Origin: Erinaceus europaeus
Taxonomy: Eukaryota; Chordata; Mammalia; Eulipotyphla; Erinaceidae
Length of the DNA: 64,000 bases
Assembly (NCBI RefSeq): GCF_950295315.1
Contig: NC_080166.1
Coordinates: forward strand, 104,315,693 to 104,379,692
Direction of reading: 5' to 3'
Part shown: in pieces, positions 13,052-22,870 of the stretch
Numbering within the stretch: the first letter of the stretch is position 1
How the letters are laid out: each line of letters starts with the position of its first letter
Position numbers and translations under genes: made by a program
Notes under the pieces: generated by a model
What the model was told of the DNA's origin: nothing
The model's input: the letters and a program-made list of their open reading frames with translations, nothing else
Database searches by the model: none

Positions 13052-13464
13052 TGTTGGTATGCTTTTAAAATCCCCTTCTGTTTCATTTGGTTTAAATCCC
13101 CCCTGCTTAACACTATTCTATTGACATAACCACTTCATTCTATTTACATAACTGCTGTTAACAAGCACCACCTTCCCTCCAGGGCATTGGAGGTTTAGTG
13201 GTAGAATTCTCACCTGCTCCCCCCCTCTCCTTGTCATACCCTGATTTTCACCAGTCACTTTTCTCTCCAACCTCTCTGCGTGGCATCCTGTTCCCACCCT
13301 ACTGGGCTAGTATATTTATAAGGACAAGATTGTTAGTAGTTAGTTTAGCTTAGTTTGGTATAGATTGCACTGCGTCCTGCATGAATAAAGAGATACTGTG
13401 TACAACCCAGCCATGAGTCCCGGGTCGTCTGTTACCCGCCCGTGAAGCCAGCCGGGTGAAAACA
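13052..13464 (+). mobile_element. LTR-like insertion (probable solo LTR)
   Basis: Inside the L1 ORF2 lies about 0.41 kb starting TGTTGGTATGC and ending near GGGTGAAAACA. It has TATATTTATAAGG (about 13311) and GAATAAAGAGATACTG (about 13383) in the order and spacing of LTR promoter and poly(A) signals, then a GC-rich end. No clean target-site duplication is visible, so boundaries are approximate. Confidence 0.6.
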
Positions 13465-13522
13465 ACATAAAAAACAATATGATATCACTTCAATCTTATA
13501 AGAATGTCATGCATTAGAAAGA

Positions 13523-13960
13523 ATGGAAACAACAAATATTGGAGAGGTTGCCTTTGTGGGGGTAAAGGAAGGAACCCTCCTACACTGCTGGTGGGAATGT
13601 AAATTGGTCCAGCCGCTGTGGAGAGCAGTCTGGAGAACTCTCACAATACTAGACCTGCACCTACCCTATGACCTGGCAATTCTTCTCCTGGGCATATATC
13701 ATAAGAAGTCAAATACACACATCCAAAAAAATCTGTGTATACCTATGTTCATAGCAGCATAATTTCTAATAGCCAAAACTTGGAAGCAACCTAGGTGTCC
13801 AACAATAGATGAGTGGCTAAGGAAAACACGGCATATTTACATAATGGAATATTTCTCAGCTACTAAGAATGGTGAAGCTGCCTTCCTTACCTCATCTTGG
13901 ATGGAGCTTGAAGAAATAATGTTAAATGAGATAAGCCAAAATAGAAGGATGAATATAGGA
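13523..13960 (+). pseudogene. L1 ORF2 C-terminal remnant
   Basis: A 79-codon frame encodes [20 protein letters not shown] and LPYDLAILLLGIYHKKSNTH, the L1 ORF2 cysteine-rich C-terminus. The first cysteines of the knuckle are degraded, and stops follow at 'FIAA*'. Downstream bases still match the ORF2 end (GATGAGTGGCTAAGG, ATAATGGAATATTTCTCAGC). Confidence 0.88.
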
Positions 13961-13974
13961 TGATCTCATTCATG

Positions 13975-14254
13975 GAAACAGGTTGGAAAATAAGAATAGA
14001 AGGTAAAACACAAAATAGAACATGGGCTGAATTTGATGTATTTCACCAAATCATAGGAGTCTGGGGTCAGAGGGAGTTTTCAGGTCCTTGTGCATGATGG
14101 TGGAGGAAGACCTAGAAACAGGTTGGAAAATAAGAGCAGAAGGTAAAACACAAAATAGTACATGGGCTGAGTTTGATGTATTTCACCAACTCATAGGAGT
14201 CTGGGGTCAGAGGGAGTTTTCAGGTCCTGGTCCATGATGGTGGAGGAAGACCTA
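13975..14254 (+). repeat. Two-unit tandem duplication, period 140 bp, in L1 3' UTR
   Basis: GAAACAGGTTGGAAAATAAG begins at 13975 and again at 14115. Both units run through ATCATAGGAGTCTGGGGTCA-type sequence to GATGGTGGAGGAAGACCTAG with only a few differences. Confidence 0.9.
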
Positions 14255-14345
14255 GGCTGGGGGTGAGAGTGTTTTGTAGGAAACTGAGAAATTTTGACAC
14301 ATGTATGAACAACTGTGTATACTTGAAATCATTAGTTCCCCCCAA

Positions 14346-14584
14346 GCAAAAGGATATTTAAGAACATATGAAAGACTGTTTTTTATTTTAGCAATGATGA
14401 ATTAATTAATATGATAGGACAAAGATAAGTTGAGAGGGAAGGGGGAAATAGAGAGTGAAAGAACAGCAACTGCAACACTGACTCATGAAGTTTCCCCCTT
14501 TAGATAGGGACTAGGGGCTTGAACCTTGGTCCTTGTGCACTGTAATATGCTCAACCAGATGCACCAGTAGCTGGCCTCTTGAGA
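14346..14584 (-). mobile_element. Degraded tRNA-derived SINE ('B'-like)
   Basis: Minus strand: GGCCAGCTACTGGTGCATC, AAGGACCAAGGTTCAAGCCC, a CT-rich body and an A-rich tail (14375-14400 on the plus strand as T-rich). Confidence 0.6.
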
Positions 14585-15787
14585 GACTATTTTTGTTCTT
14601 TCCTTAAAGATAATTTGTATTTCAAAGTATTTATAACATCATTGAAATTTCATTTCTCCTATATGGTATGGGATGAAGTGTGAGAGTTATAAGACGCAAT
14701 GCATTCAGTGATTTGCTGCCACTATGTCCTACACAGTCTTCTAAATATAAAATTCCCTGGGGAGGTGGGTTATAACTTCAAACAGAAATAACTGAATTGT
14801 TCTTTGGAGGCTAGTCTCCATTATTGAGCAATGTAGAAACCAAGTATATCTAAGTAACTATATAAAAATAAATACGAAATTGTATAAGCTAGTTCATATT
14901 AGCTGTTAAGGTTTAAAGTATACCATAGTTGTTTCTTTAAATGAAAAGCCATTTTGTGAGTAAAGCTAAGACTCCATTCTGATTAGCATTGAAGTGATAA
15001 TGTAGAAAAATATTTAGTGATTCACCTATGGGAATAAAATTTGTTAGCATTGAAAAGTTAGCTCAGGTGTCTATATCAGAATTTTCCTTTCTTTAATTTT
15101 TTTTTTTCTGTTGGCATTCTTTGCGAGGTAAGGTGCTACTTCATCTTATTAGTTTACCTGAAGAAAACTCTTTAGTGTCTATTATTTTTCATAACTTCAG
15201 ATTAATGAGGGGCAACCGCTTCTTGCATTAGTAAATCAGTTTCAATGGTTTAGATATTTTAGTATATAATTTATTTGTTGTATCCATTCACAGCATAAAA
15301 ATGATAAGTATAAAGTATAACCTGTCTATAAAGTGGTTTTACAGTACAATAAGTTTGAATAGCTATTTACATCACAAGTGTACTCCTCTGGCCACCTAAC
15401 ACATCACCAAAGGAATCACACACTTTTATTGGATATAAGGACAGTATTTTTTTTTCTTATTAGCTGTTTCATTTTCCACTCATAACTCCTTATGAAGGGT
15501 ATTTTTTGATTGTAGTATTTATTAAATGAAAGATTTTAGATTCAGATGCTTAAAAGTTGAAACTAAAATGCCGATTAGAAAGGTATATAAAATGTAGCAC
15601 AAATATTTCACAGCTACAGCAAATTTTAAGACATACTTGCCTGAAATAATCTTAGATTACTCTCAATTGCTATTATTAATTTCAATAGCTTATTTACCAC
15701 TTTATAAATAAAGAACTTCTTATTTGTATGCAAAATTTTTGTGTTTAAATTAATATTTGATTTAATTAGATTCAAAATTTGTAATCT
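14585..15787. other. 1.2 kb of intergenic DNA, no gene seen
   Basis: AT-rich, no long frame and no repeat I can type. The minus frame at 15626-15835 is a shadow that runs into a SINE. Confidence 0.55.
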
Positions 15788-15995
15788 GGGGCTGAGTAGT
15801 GGTGCACCAGGTTGAGTGTACGTGTTAGTGTACAAGGACCTGGGTACAAGCCCTCAGTACCCACTTGCAGGGGGAGAGCTTCACAAGTGGTAAAGCAGGG
15901 CTGCAAATGTCTCTCTCTCTCTCTACCTCCCCCCTCCCCTCAATTTCTGGCTGTCTCTATCCAATAAATAAAGATAATTAAAAAAAAAGAAAAGA
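15788..15995 (+). mobile_element. tRNA-derived SINE, type 'B'
   Basis: Head GGGGCTGAGTAGTGGTGCACC, B-box region CCTGGGTACAAGCCC, then GGGGGAGAGCTTCACAAGTG, a CT-rich body, CTGTCTCTATCCAATAAATA and an A-rich tail. Same family as 22623-22855 and 26949-27166. Confidence 0.85.
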
Positions 15996-16129
15996 AAAGA
16001 GACATGAAATACCCTAAAAAATGTAATGCTTGCTTTACTTATCTTTAATTTAAACTTAGTGAATATATATATGTATATTTATACATATATATCCAAGTAG
16101 TGCTTTTATCTATTGTGCATATCATTCTT

Positions 16130-16177
16130 CCGAGATCAGATGAGATAGGGCGTGTTCAGGGTGGTATGGCCATAGAC
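16130..16177 (-). pseudogene. Retroposed 5' fragment of 5S rRNA (48 nt, tailless)
   Basis: The minus strand reads GTCTATGGCCATACCACCCT and continues to CTGATCTCGG: the first 48 bases of vertebrate 5S rRNA with about four substitutions (from recall of the conserved 5S sequence, not a search). The fragment starts exactly at the RNA's 5' end, stops inside the molecule and has no A tail. TGTGCATATCATTCTT (16 bp) stands on both sides (16114-16129, 16178-16193). On the sense strand the nick site reads TTT/AAGAAT, close to the L1 endonuclease preference. It lacks the internal 5S promoter elements, so it should not be transcribed by pol III. Confidence 0.9.
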
Positions 16178-16193
16178 TGTGCATATCATTCTT

Positions 16194-17089
16194 AAAGCAC
16201 TAAAATAATTAAATGATTCAGTTTTTCTCCACCCCCCACAGTTCACAAATTCAAGATTAACATTATTTAAGTAATGAAGCAGAAGTACATTTTACATAAA
16301 CTTTGCAAAATTTACAGAATATCAAATTTCTCATTTTTCTATGTCATATTGGATATACAGAATTTTTCTTTTACTTTTCAGTCAAAATATGCATAGCCAG
16401 AGTTTGACATTAACACCAGTAATATGACAATATCTAAAATTCTAATATGACAATATCTAAAATTCTAAAAGTCTTCACATATGACTGCAGTTAATTTACA
16501 TAGTATACTTAATGTTCAAAATGGATTCCTAAACTTATTCCTTAACATGAAATACTAAGATATGAGTTTGTCACATTTCCTCATCATTTCATTGAAAATC
16601 CTTTTGAATAGGTTAATCTGTAGACCCTGAGATTATTTTCCCTAATATTTGTTTTCCCTTCTCTCTGGTTTGACCTAAATGAGTTGTTGTTGTGGTGTTG
16701 CATTGACTGGTGATGTGTTATACTCTATATTATGGCAAGAGGCTTTGCTTTGTTTTCTTTTCTTTTCTTTCCCCCCATATCTTGATTTTATATTTGATAG
16801 TTGCTTTCTTGTAAGTGTCTGTTCTGGCTTCCTTTCTCAGAGTAAAATTTTCACTATCAACTGTGGCTTTATAGGACAGATGAAATCTAACTTAAGGCTC
16901 TGCCCTCACCTCCTATTTATTTCATGGCATGTACTGCCACCACACTCTTCATCAGTTATGCTTACCTCCATGCTGCATACACTTACTTTCTCTCCTGGAA
17001 TGCTACATCATTTACTTGCTCAATCCTCAGTGTTTTTTCAAATGACATTTACCTCAGGAGGAAGTGTATTTCTCAGTGTTGTTTATATT
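16194..17089. other. Intergenic, no gene accepted
   Basis: A 201-codon plus frame (16679-17284) is long for the window, but it overlaps another open frame, runs into a SINE remnant and shows no domain or conserved motif; it is rich in S, F and L as expected from T-rich DNA. Bases 16420-16465 hold a small tandem repeat. Confidence 0.5.
16420..16465 (+). repeat. Tandem duplication of 23 bp
   Basis: TAATATGACAATATCTAAAA plus TTC occurs twice in a row without a mismatch, suggesting a recent slippage or duplication event. Confidence 0.9.
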
Positions 17090-17222
17090 TTCTTGTTTAT
17101 ATATTTATTTTTAATAAGAGAAAGACAGCATAAGACATGCTCAGTTCTGTCTTATGGTGATGCTGGAAGAGTGAACCTGGGGCCCCAGGGTCTTCACATA
17201 ACCATAACACTGCTTCCTCAGC
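17090..17222 (-). mobile_element. Degraded SINE, type 'C'
   Basis: Minus strand retains GTTATGTGAAGACCCTGGGG and ATCACCATAAGACAGAACTG, matching the 'C' type with many changes. Confidence 0.6.
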
Positions 17223-17482
17223 CCTCCCAAATCTCTTTGTATTTCACATCTTTCAAATTCTCTGCAGGTGACATTTCCATTTGATGTTTATTTTCTTTCA
17301 CTTGTCATCATTTTAATCTCCATAAATTCAAACTCCAATATGTACAATATTTTCCTATTTACTCACTAAATAAATTAAAATATTGATTATGTGAACAAAA
17401 ATTAATTTTTGTGATTAATTTTTTTTTTATCTCACTAGGCTAAGTTCTGATGCCTTGTTGTTTAGTTAAACATGTACTTTGA

Positions 17483-17769
17483 GGATGTCGGGCTGTAGTG
17501 CAGCAGGTTTAGTGCACATGGTACAAAGTACAGGGACAGACAGTAGGATCTGGGTTGGAGCCCCTGGCTCCTCACCTGCAGGGGAGGGGTCGTTTCATGA
17601 ACAGTGAAGCAGGTCTTCAGGTGTCTATCTTTCTCTCTCTCTCTCTCTGTCTTCCACTCCTTTCTCCATTTCTGTCTGTTCTATCTAACAACAATGACAG
17701 AAATAACAGCAACAATAATAATAACTACAACAACGATAAAACAACATGGGCAACAAAAGGGGGGAAACC
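17483..17769 (+). mobile_element. Hedgehog-type tRNA-derived SINE ('A')
   Basis: Head GTCGGGCTGTAGTGCAGCAG, CACCTGCAGGGGAGGGGTCG, GTGAAGCAGGTCTTCAGGTG, CT-rich middle, then CAACAACGATAAAACAAC and GCAACAAAAGG. AAACATGTACTTTGA (17468-17482) and AAACATGTACCTTGA (17770-17784) form a target-site duplication with one difference. Confidence 0.9.
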
Positions 17770-17784
17770 AAACATGTACCTTGA

Positions 17785-19317
17785 TAGTGCTATGAGAATT
17801 TTTTAAAGATATGACTACCTTTTACATAGGAAACATTTTACTAAAACAAATTATACTTCATAGTACTTATGGTTTGCATCCAGTTAATTGAAACCTTAAA
17901 ATGAAGACTGAAAGTTTCCTAAAAAGAAACAATTATTGTCTTAGCTGCTACCTAGCAACACTCTTATACTTTCTTGTCTGTGGATTTCAGAATCAAAACT
18001 ACCATATCAAGTATCAGTCTTATAGGTTGCTTTACAGATTACTTATTTGTTACACGATAGTGTGAGTCAGTTCCTTATTAAACTCCCCCCATATGTGTGT
18101 GTGTGTGTCTAAGGCACTTTGCTTTTTTTTTTTTTTCCTTATAATGTATTAACTATTTGTTGGCTTATTTCTATGTGTCTAACACTGAGGATGGAGTGAT
18201 GACTAATGAATATGACATAAGCATCAATTCTCATAAATCTGTTGGGGGCCAGATAATAATAAGCATGTAAGATCATGGTACTTGCCATAAAATCAATTCT
18301 AAGAATGTAAGGCATGAGAGAATGAAATGAAGTGAAGATAAGACCCAACTTACAAGACTGTTAGAGATACTCTCTTGGGCAATAAATTTGCAAAGCTATG
18401 AATAAAGCAAGAGCTATCAATAATGTGTGGATTTGGTAGAAAGGTTTTTATGAGCAAAGACAAGAATAGACACTGGTGGAATAATAAGAATGTTGATGTG
18501 ACTGAAGAGAGTAATGAAGTGAAAATTTGAAGGATCTAGTTTTGGAAAGATAGGCCTAAGTCAGTCAAATTGGCCTGTAGCAATAAGGAAACTTTTTTTT
18601 TCCCTAGTCCTTAGGACTCTCTTGAATATGGGCATGGTAAAATCTGAAAAACACCAATTAATTAGTCATCCAGTACAGAGAAGAAAAAAAAAAAAAGCCT
18701 AGTATTACAGATGAGCACAAAGCAAACTGCAATTAATGAGCCCACTTCATGGTTACACAGATTGTATGTTGACAGATGAAGATAAAAAGAGGGATGAAGT
18801 AATAATACCTATGGAAAACAATGACTCTAACATAGAGGGCAGTCCCATGTTATTGCCTTTTCATATGCATTTAAGTCAGTGAATGGTGCCCCACTTGCTG
18901 AGTCTATTTAGCAGAATTCAATCGCGAAGTGCATTTAAATATGTGAGTATCAGGAAATACCTCATGTGAATTCTCCTATTTTAGTTGCCTTTTTAACAGG
19001 TTATTTATAGTTAGATTGTACAATGTGGCTACTTTTGTAAATAGGAGTCTGAACAATTACATTATTTATTCAACTGATAGTATATATTGTACTATTTTTC
19101 TTCACTACTTCCTCTAGGTTAATGACCTCAGGAATTCTGTTTATTCTCCTGCTTCTGGTATTCCTTCTCAACTTCTCAAGAATTCATCTGTTTATCCCAT
19201 TGACAAAACTCCATCTCATTAAAAAAAAAAAAATCTGTTTCCAACCTTTTTTAAGACTGACATGAAGAGTAACTCTGCAATAATAACTTCTACTTTAAGG
19301 ATGAAAAATACATGACT
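17785..19317. other. 1.5 kb of intergenic DNA, no gene seen
   Basis: AT-rich, with T runs near 18123-18137 and 18591-18602 and a short TG run near 18096. No frame of note and no typed repeat. Confidence 0.55.
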
Positions 19318-19510
19318 GGGAGTCTGGAGGTAGAGCAGCAGGTTAAGTGCAGGTGGCACAAAGCTCAAGGATCCGCAGAAGGATCTGGATTTGAGCTCTA
19401 GGCTCCCCATCTACAGGTCTTTTCTCTCTGTCCCTCCTCTCTCCATTTCTCTTTACAACAATAAAAAACAACAAGGGCAACAAAAGGGAAAAGTAAATAA
19501 ATAAAATCTC
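19318..19510 (+). mobile_element. SINE type 'A', internally shortened
   Basis: Head GGGAGTCTGGAGGTAGAGCA, GGCTCCCCATCTACAGG, then directly the CT-rich part and AACAACAAGGGCAACAAAAG. The GTCGCTTCACAGG...GCAGGTGTC block is missing. Confidence 0.85.
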
Positions 19511-19699
19511 TTTAAAAAAACACTTAACATGAGCTTATGTAGACACTTTATTACATATTCTGAGAAGGGAATAAAACTATTCATAGTAGGAGGAGAGAGA
19601 GAAGAAGAGTATACCTAAGAAGAAAACTGTGGATGAGGTCACTGTTGAAATAAGGTAGTGTGGTAATGGCAATTTCATTTCTCCACTACGTCATGTATC

Positions 19700-19979
19700 T
19701 ATTTTTTAAATATTTATTTATTTATTCCCTTTCATTGCTCTTGTGTTTTATTGTTGTAGTTATTGATGTTGTCATTGTTAGATAGGATAGAAAAAAATGG
19801 AGAGAAGAGGGGAAGACAGAGAGGGGGAGAGAAAAATAGACACCTGCAGACCTGCTTCACAGCCTGTGAAGCAACTCCCCTGCAGATGGGGAGCAGGGGG
19901 ATTGAACCGGGATCCTTAACAGGTCCCTGCACTTTGTGCCACATGTGCTTGACTCACTGCACTACCGCCCAACTCCCCA
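19700..19979 (-). mobile_element. SINE type 'A'
   Basis: Minus strand: GGGGAGTTGGGCGGTAGTGC, GGGATCCCGGTTCAATCCCC-like B box, CTGCAGGGGAGTTGCTTCAC, CAATGACAACATCAATAAC and an AAATA tail. Confidence 0.9.
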
Positions 19980-20458
19980 GTTTAAGTTTTTTTTTTTTGA
20001 AAAATAGATAATTTTTTGAAGTTCAAATGATTCTTTTTTCTTTTTTAAAAGTTTGTCACTGTTAAGGCTCTACTGACTGCAAACAGACTTTTACATTCAG
20101 ATAGCAAAAGACTGAGAGAAGTAAAGATAGCAAAGCAACCAAGCTTCCTGCAGTACGATTGGGCCAGAACTGAACCAGGGTTGTGTGACTGCCAAAGCAG
20201 ATGCACTATCTTGCCAGTCCAATGCAAATGTTTTAAGTTTATGATCATTTTTTTTTAAATTGTTGTATTGAGGGGGGTCTAATAGTTTGCAGTACAGCTG
20301 TTGACACGAGTCAATTTCTCACTGTGATAAATGTTGCATATAGTATTTAATTTAGTTATTATTATTGCCACAAGAGTTATCATTGGGGTTCAGTTCCATT
20401 GTTTCTGGTGGTCGTTTTTTTTTTTTTTTTTAACAGAGAGATATAGAGAAAGGGTGAG
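19980..20458. other. Intergenic with weak SINE trace
   Basis: Bases about 20080-20222 look like a degraded minus-strand tRNA-derived SINE (GGACTGGCAAGATAGTGCATC on the minus strand). The rest is T-rich and unassigned. Confidence 0.4.
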
Positions 20459-20557
20459 AGGGTGGGGTAGATAGTACAATAGTTATGCAAAGAAACTCTC
20501 ATGCCTGAGGCTCCAAAGTCCCAGGTTCCAACCCTTCCCCCCACCCAGTTCCTCCAT

Positions 20558-20931
20558 TCTTCTTCTTTTTTTTTTATATTTATTTTATTTATTTTTTCCC
20601 TTTTGTTGCCCTTGTTGCTTTATTGTTGTAGTTATTATTGTTATTGTTGTTGTTGGATAGGACAGACAGAAATGGAGAGAGGGAGGGGAAGACAGAGAGG
20701 AGGAGAGAAAGATAGACACCTGCAGACCTGCTTCACCGCCTGTGAAGCGACTCCCCTGCAGGTGGGGAGCCGGGGTTCCAACCGGGATCCTTATGCCGGT
20801 CTTTGTGCTTTGCGCCACCTGTGCTTAGCCTGCTGTACTACAGCCCGACTCCCCCTCCATTCTTCTTCTAGCGTTTGCCCTTCTTCTGTAGCCAGTCAAG
20901 AGCGTCAGGTTGAGCCTGATGTAAAGTTTCG
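20558..20931 (-). mobile_element. Vingi-type LINE 3' end (~71 bp), interrupted by a SINE
   Basis: The minus strand of 20870-20931 plus 20558-20566 reads GAAACTTTACATCAGGCTCA ... GGGCAAACGCTAGAAGAAGA and matches the last 66 bases of the Vingi copy at 60426-61929 with two differences. AGTTCCTCCAT flanks it (20547-20557 and 20932-20942), so it is its own insertion, truncated to the last ~70 bases. It encodes only the final residues before the stop codon and is inert. Confidence 0.85.
20567..20853 (-). mobile_element. SINE type 'A' inserted in the Vingi tail
   Basis: Full 'A' SINE on the minus strand (GGGAGTCGGGCTGTAGTACA head, AATAAATATAAA tail). CCTCCATTCTTCTTCT is duplicated exactly at 20551-20566 and 20854-20869. 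Confidence 0.93.
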
Positions 20932-20999
20932 AGTTCCTCCATACCACACTACCATAAGCCATAAACTGAGTAGTAATCTGGAAAAAAAAAAAAGATAAA

Positions 21000-21192
21000 G
21001 ATAAAGACAGAGAAAAGGAGACATTTGTAACGGTGTTCCACCACTTATGAGGATTTCCTCACAGTAGGCAGAGAGACCCTAGGGGTTTGAGTCTGTACTT
21101 GTACTCTACCAGTTGCATCACCGCCTGATCTCCTAATTTAGTTCTCTATACACAGAGAGGTTAGTCATGAGTATTTATACAATCTTTTTTTT
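21000..21192. other. SINE-like debris
   Basis: The stretch after the poly(A) resembles a diverged minus-strand tRNA-derived SINE (AGATCAGGCGGTGATGCAAC on the minus strand). Not typed further. Confidence 0.4.
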
Positions 21193-21485
21193 CTTGTTTA
21201 TTTATTTATTTCCCTTTTGTTGTTTTTTCTTTTTTTATTGTTGTTGTAGTTATTATTGTTGTTGTTGATGACGATGATGTCATCATTGTTAAACAGGACA
21301 GAGAGAAATGGAGAGAGGACAGGAAGACAGAAAGAAGGAGAGAAAGATAAACACCTGCGGACCTGCTTCACCGCCTGTGAAGTGATTCCCTGTTGGTGGG
21401 GAGCTGGGGCTCAAACCGGGATCCTTACACTGGTCCTTGTGCTTTGCGCCAAGTGTGCTTAACCCATTGCACTACCGACTGACTC
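21193..21485 (-). mobile_element. SINE type 'A'
   Basis: Minus strand: GGGAGTCAGTCGGTAGTGCA, AAGGATCCCGGTTTGAGCCC, CACCAACAGGGAATCACTTC, then CAACAACAATAATAAC and AAATAAATAAAC tail. Confidence 0.9.
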
Positions 21486-21869
21486 CCTATACAACCTTTA
21501 TCTCAGACATATCAGGTTTATTTTGCAGTCACAAATTGGGTTTTGCTGGAAGTTGACTCAAAGATAAAAATTATTAAGATACATTTCTGGAAATTATTTG
21601 TTGAGATAAACACCTATAGAAGAGAGGGAAGAGAATAAATAGCGAGCTGGGTAGATGCAGAAGCTAAAATTTGGTGTAATCTCAGTCGTGACTTGGCTGA
21701 GATCTCACTGTACTCTGAGAAAGAAATGGACCTTCAGATTTGACAAGAGTTTAATTTAGATGGTTTGACTTTCATTGTGTTATGACAGTCAATCAATTGT
21801 GCTGGTTTCTTTTTTCCAAATATCATTGCAATTCTTCTTTGCTACTACTTTTTTTAATTTTCCTTCTTT
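21486..21869. other. Intergenic, nothing recognised
   Basis: No repeat typed and no frame of note. Confidence 0.5.
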
Positions 21870-21985
21870 TTCCTAGAGCACTGCTCAGCTCTGGCTTATG
21901 ATGATGTGGAGGATTAAGCCTGGGACTTTGAAGTCTCAAGCATGAGTCTCTGTAAAACTAATATGCTATCTACCCCCACCCCAAT
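21870..21985 (-). mobile_element. SINE type 'C'
   Basis: Minus strand GGGGTGGGGGTAGATAGCAT ... CCTCCACATCATCATAAGCC, AGAGCTGAGCAGTGCTCT. Confidence 0.8.
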
Positions 21986-22622
21986 CTTTTCTCAAGTAAA
22001 AGTCCTTCACAGAATATATGAACATAGAATGACTTTTGACTTAGTAAAGTAATTGTCTTTTTAATTATATACTCAATTATGTAAAGTTTGAGAGATGTAA
22101 TTATTTTTAAATCATGTCTACTATCCTAAAATATATTTCAAGTTCTTTGATTTGAGGATACATATGTGTAATTTTTTTTATAAAAGTAGAACTTAAATAA
22201 AAACATTAAATTATTTGTATATGAACAATTTATCTATAAAGCTAGTTAGAATAAATACCTGGATATAAGTTAGGGAGAAGATTTAGATTTGATACAAAAT
22301 AAGACCATGATATTCATATACCCACAGAACAAATCCTACTAAAAAACATCTCAAAAATAGCAACAATGCTGATATCTAAATAACAGGCTTATTTTCTAAG
22401 TCTTATTCTCTTTATACACTTTCCAACAAAGTAGTCAAACATACTTGTGAATTATATTCAATACTGTTCTACAATGTGTTCATATGATTTTGTTTGAGAC
22501 TTTTGTGAAGCTTACTTAGAAATCTATAGAATAACATTATTTTCAAAGAATTGCTAAAGTGAAATAACTAGGTGAAATCACCTCCAAATAATGTTTTATC
22601 AAACCACAAAATGGAAGAATGT
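21986..22622. other. Intergenic, no gene seen
   Basis: AT-rich, with no typed repeat and no credible frame. Confidence 0.55.
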
Positions 22623-22855
22623 GGGACCAGGCACATAACCAGGCACCTGGTTAAGCGCACACACTACAGTGCGCAAGGACCCGGGTTCAAGCCCCTGGTC
22701 CCCACCTGCAGAGGGAAAGCTTCACGAGTGGTGAAGCAGGGCTGCAGGTGTCTCTCTCCATCTCTATCTTCCTTTCCCCTCAATTTCTCTCTGTCTCTAT
22801 CCAATAAAAAATAAAGTTTAAAAAAAAAAGGATTAAAAAAAAAGAAAATGAAAAA
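22623..22855 (+). mobile_element. SINE type 'B' with exact target-site duplication
   Basis: GGTTAAGCGCACACACTACA, GACCCGGGTTCAAGCCCC (clear B box), GGGAAAGCTTCACGAGTGG, CT-rich body, TATCCAATAAAAAATAAAG and a long A tail. AAAATGGAAGAATGT stands at 22608-22622 and 22856-22870. Confidence 0.92.
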
Positions 22856-22870
22856 AAAATGGAAGAATGT

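Larger units (their letters stand above)
12990..14345 (+). mobile_element. Old 5'-truncated L1 3' end, interrupted by an LTR-like insertion
   Basis: Starts within the last part of ORF2 (AAATGCTCCAAGTCATTGATT), is split at 13052-13464, continues with ORF2 C-terminal sequence to about 13960 and a 3' UTR to about 14345. It matches the ends of the two young L1s with many substitutions. Confidence 0.8.
20459..20995 (+). mobile_element. SINE type 'C', split by a Vingi tail and a second SINE
   Basis: Left part 20459-20557: GATAGTACAATAGTTATGC, CTCATGCCTGAGGCTCC, CAGGTTCCAACCC. Right part 20932-20995: CCACACTACCATAAGCC, GTAGTAATCTGG, poly(A). The two join into one ordinary 'C' SINE once the intervening sequence is removed. 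Confidence 0.85.

Noticed and set aside
16679..17284. 201-codon plus-strand frame
   Set aside because: Low-complexity S/F/L composition from T-rich DNA, overlaps another frame, runs into a SINE and has no domain.
22680..22700. SINE B boxes as tRNA genes
   Set aside because: Only tRNA-like heads with no folded cloverleaf or acceptor stem; they continue into SINE bodies.
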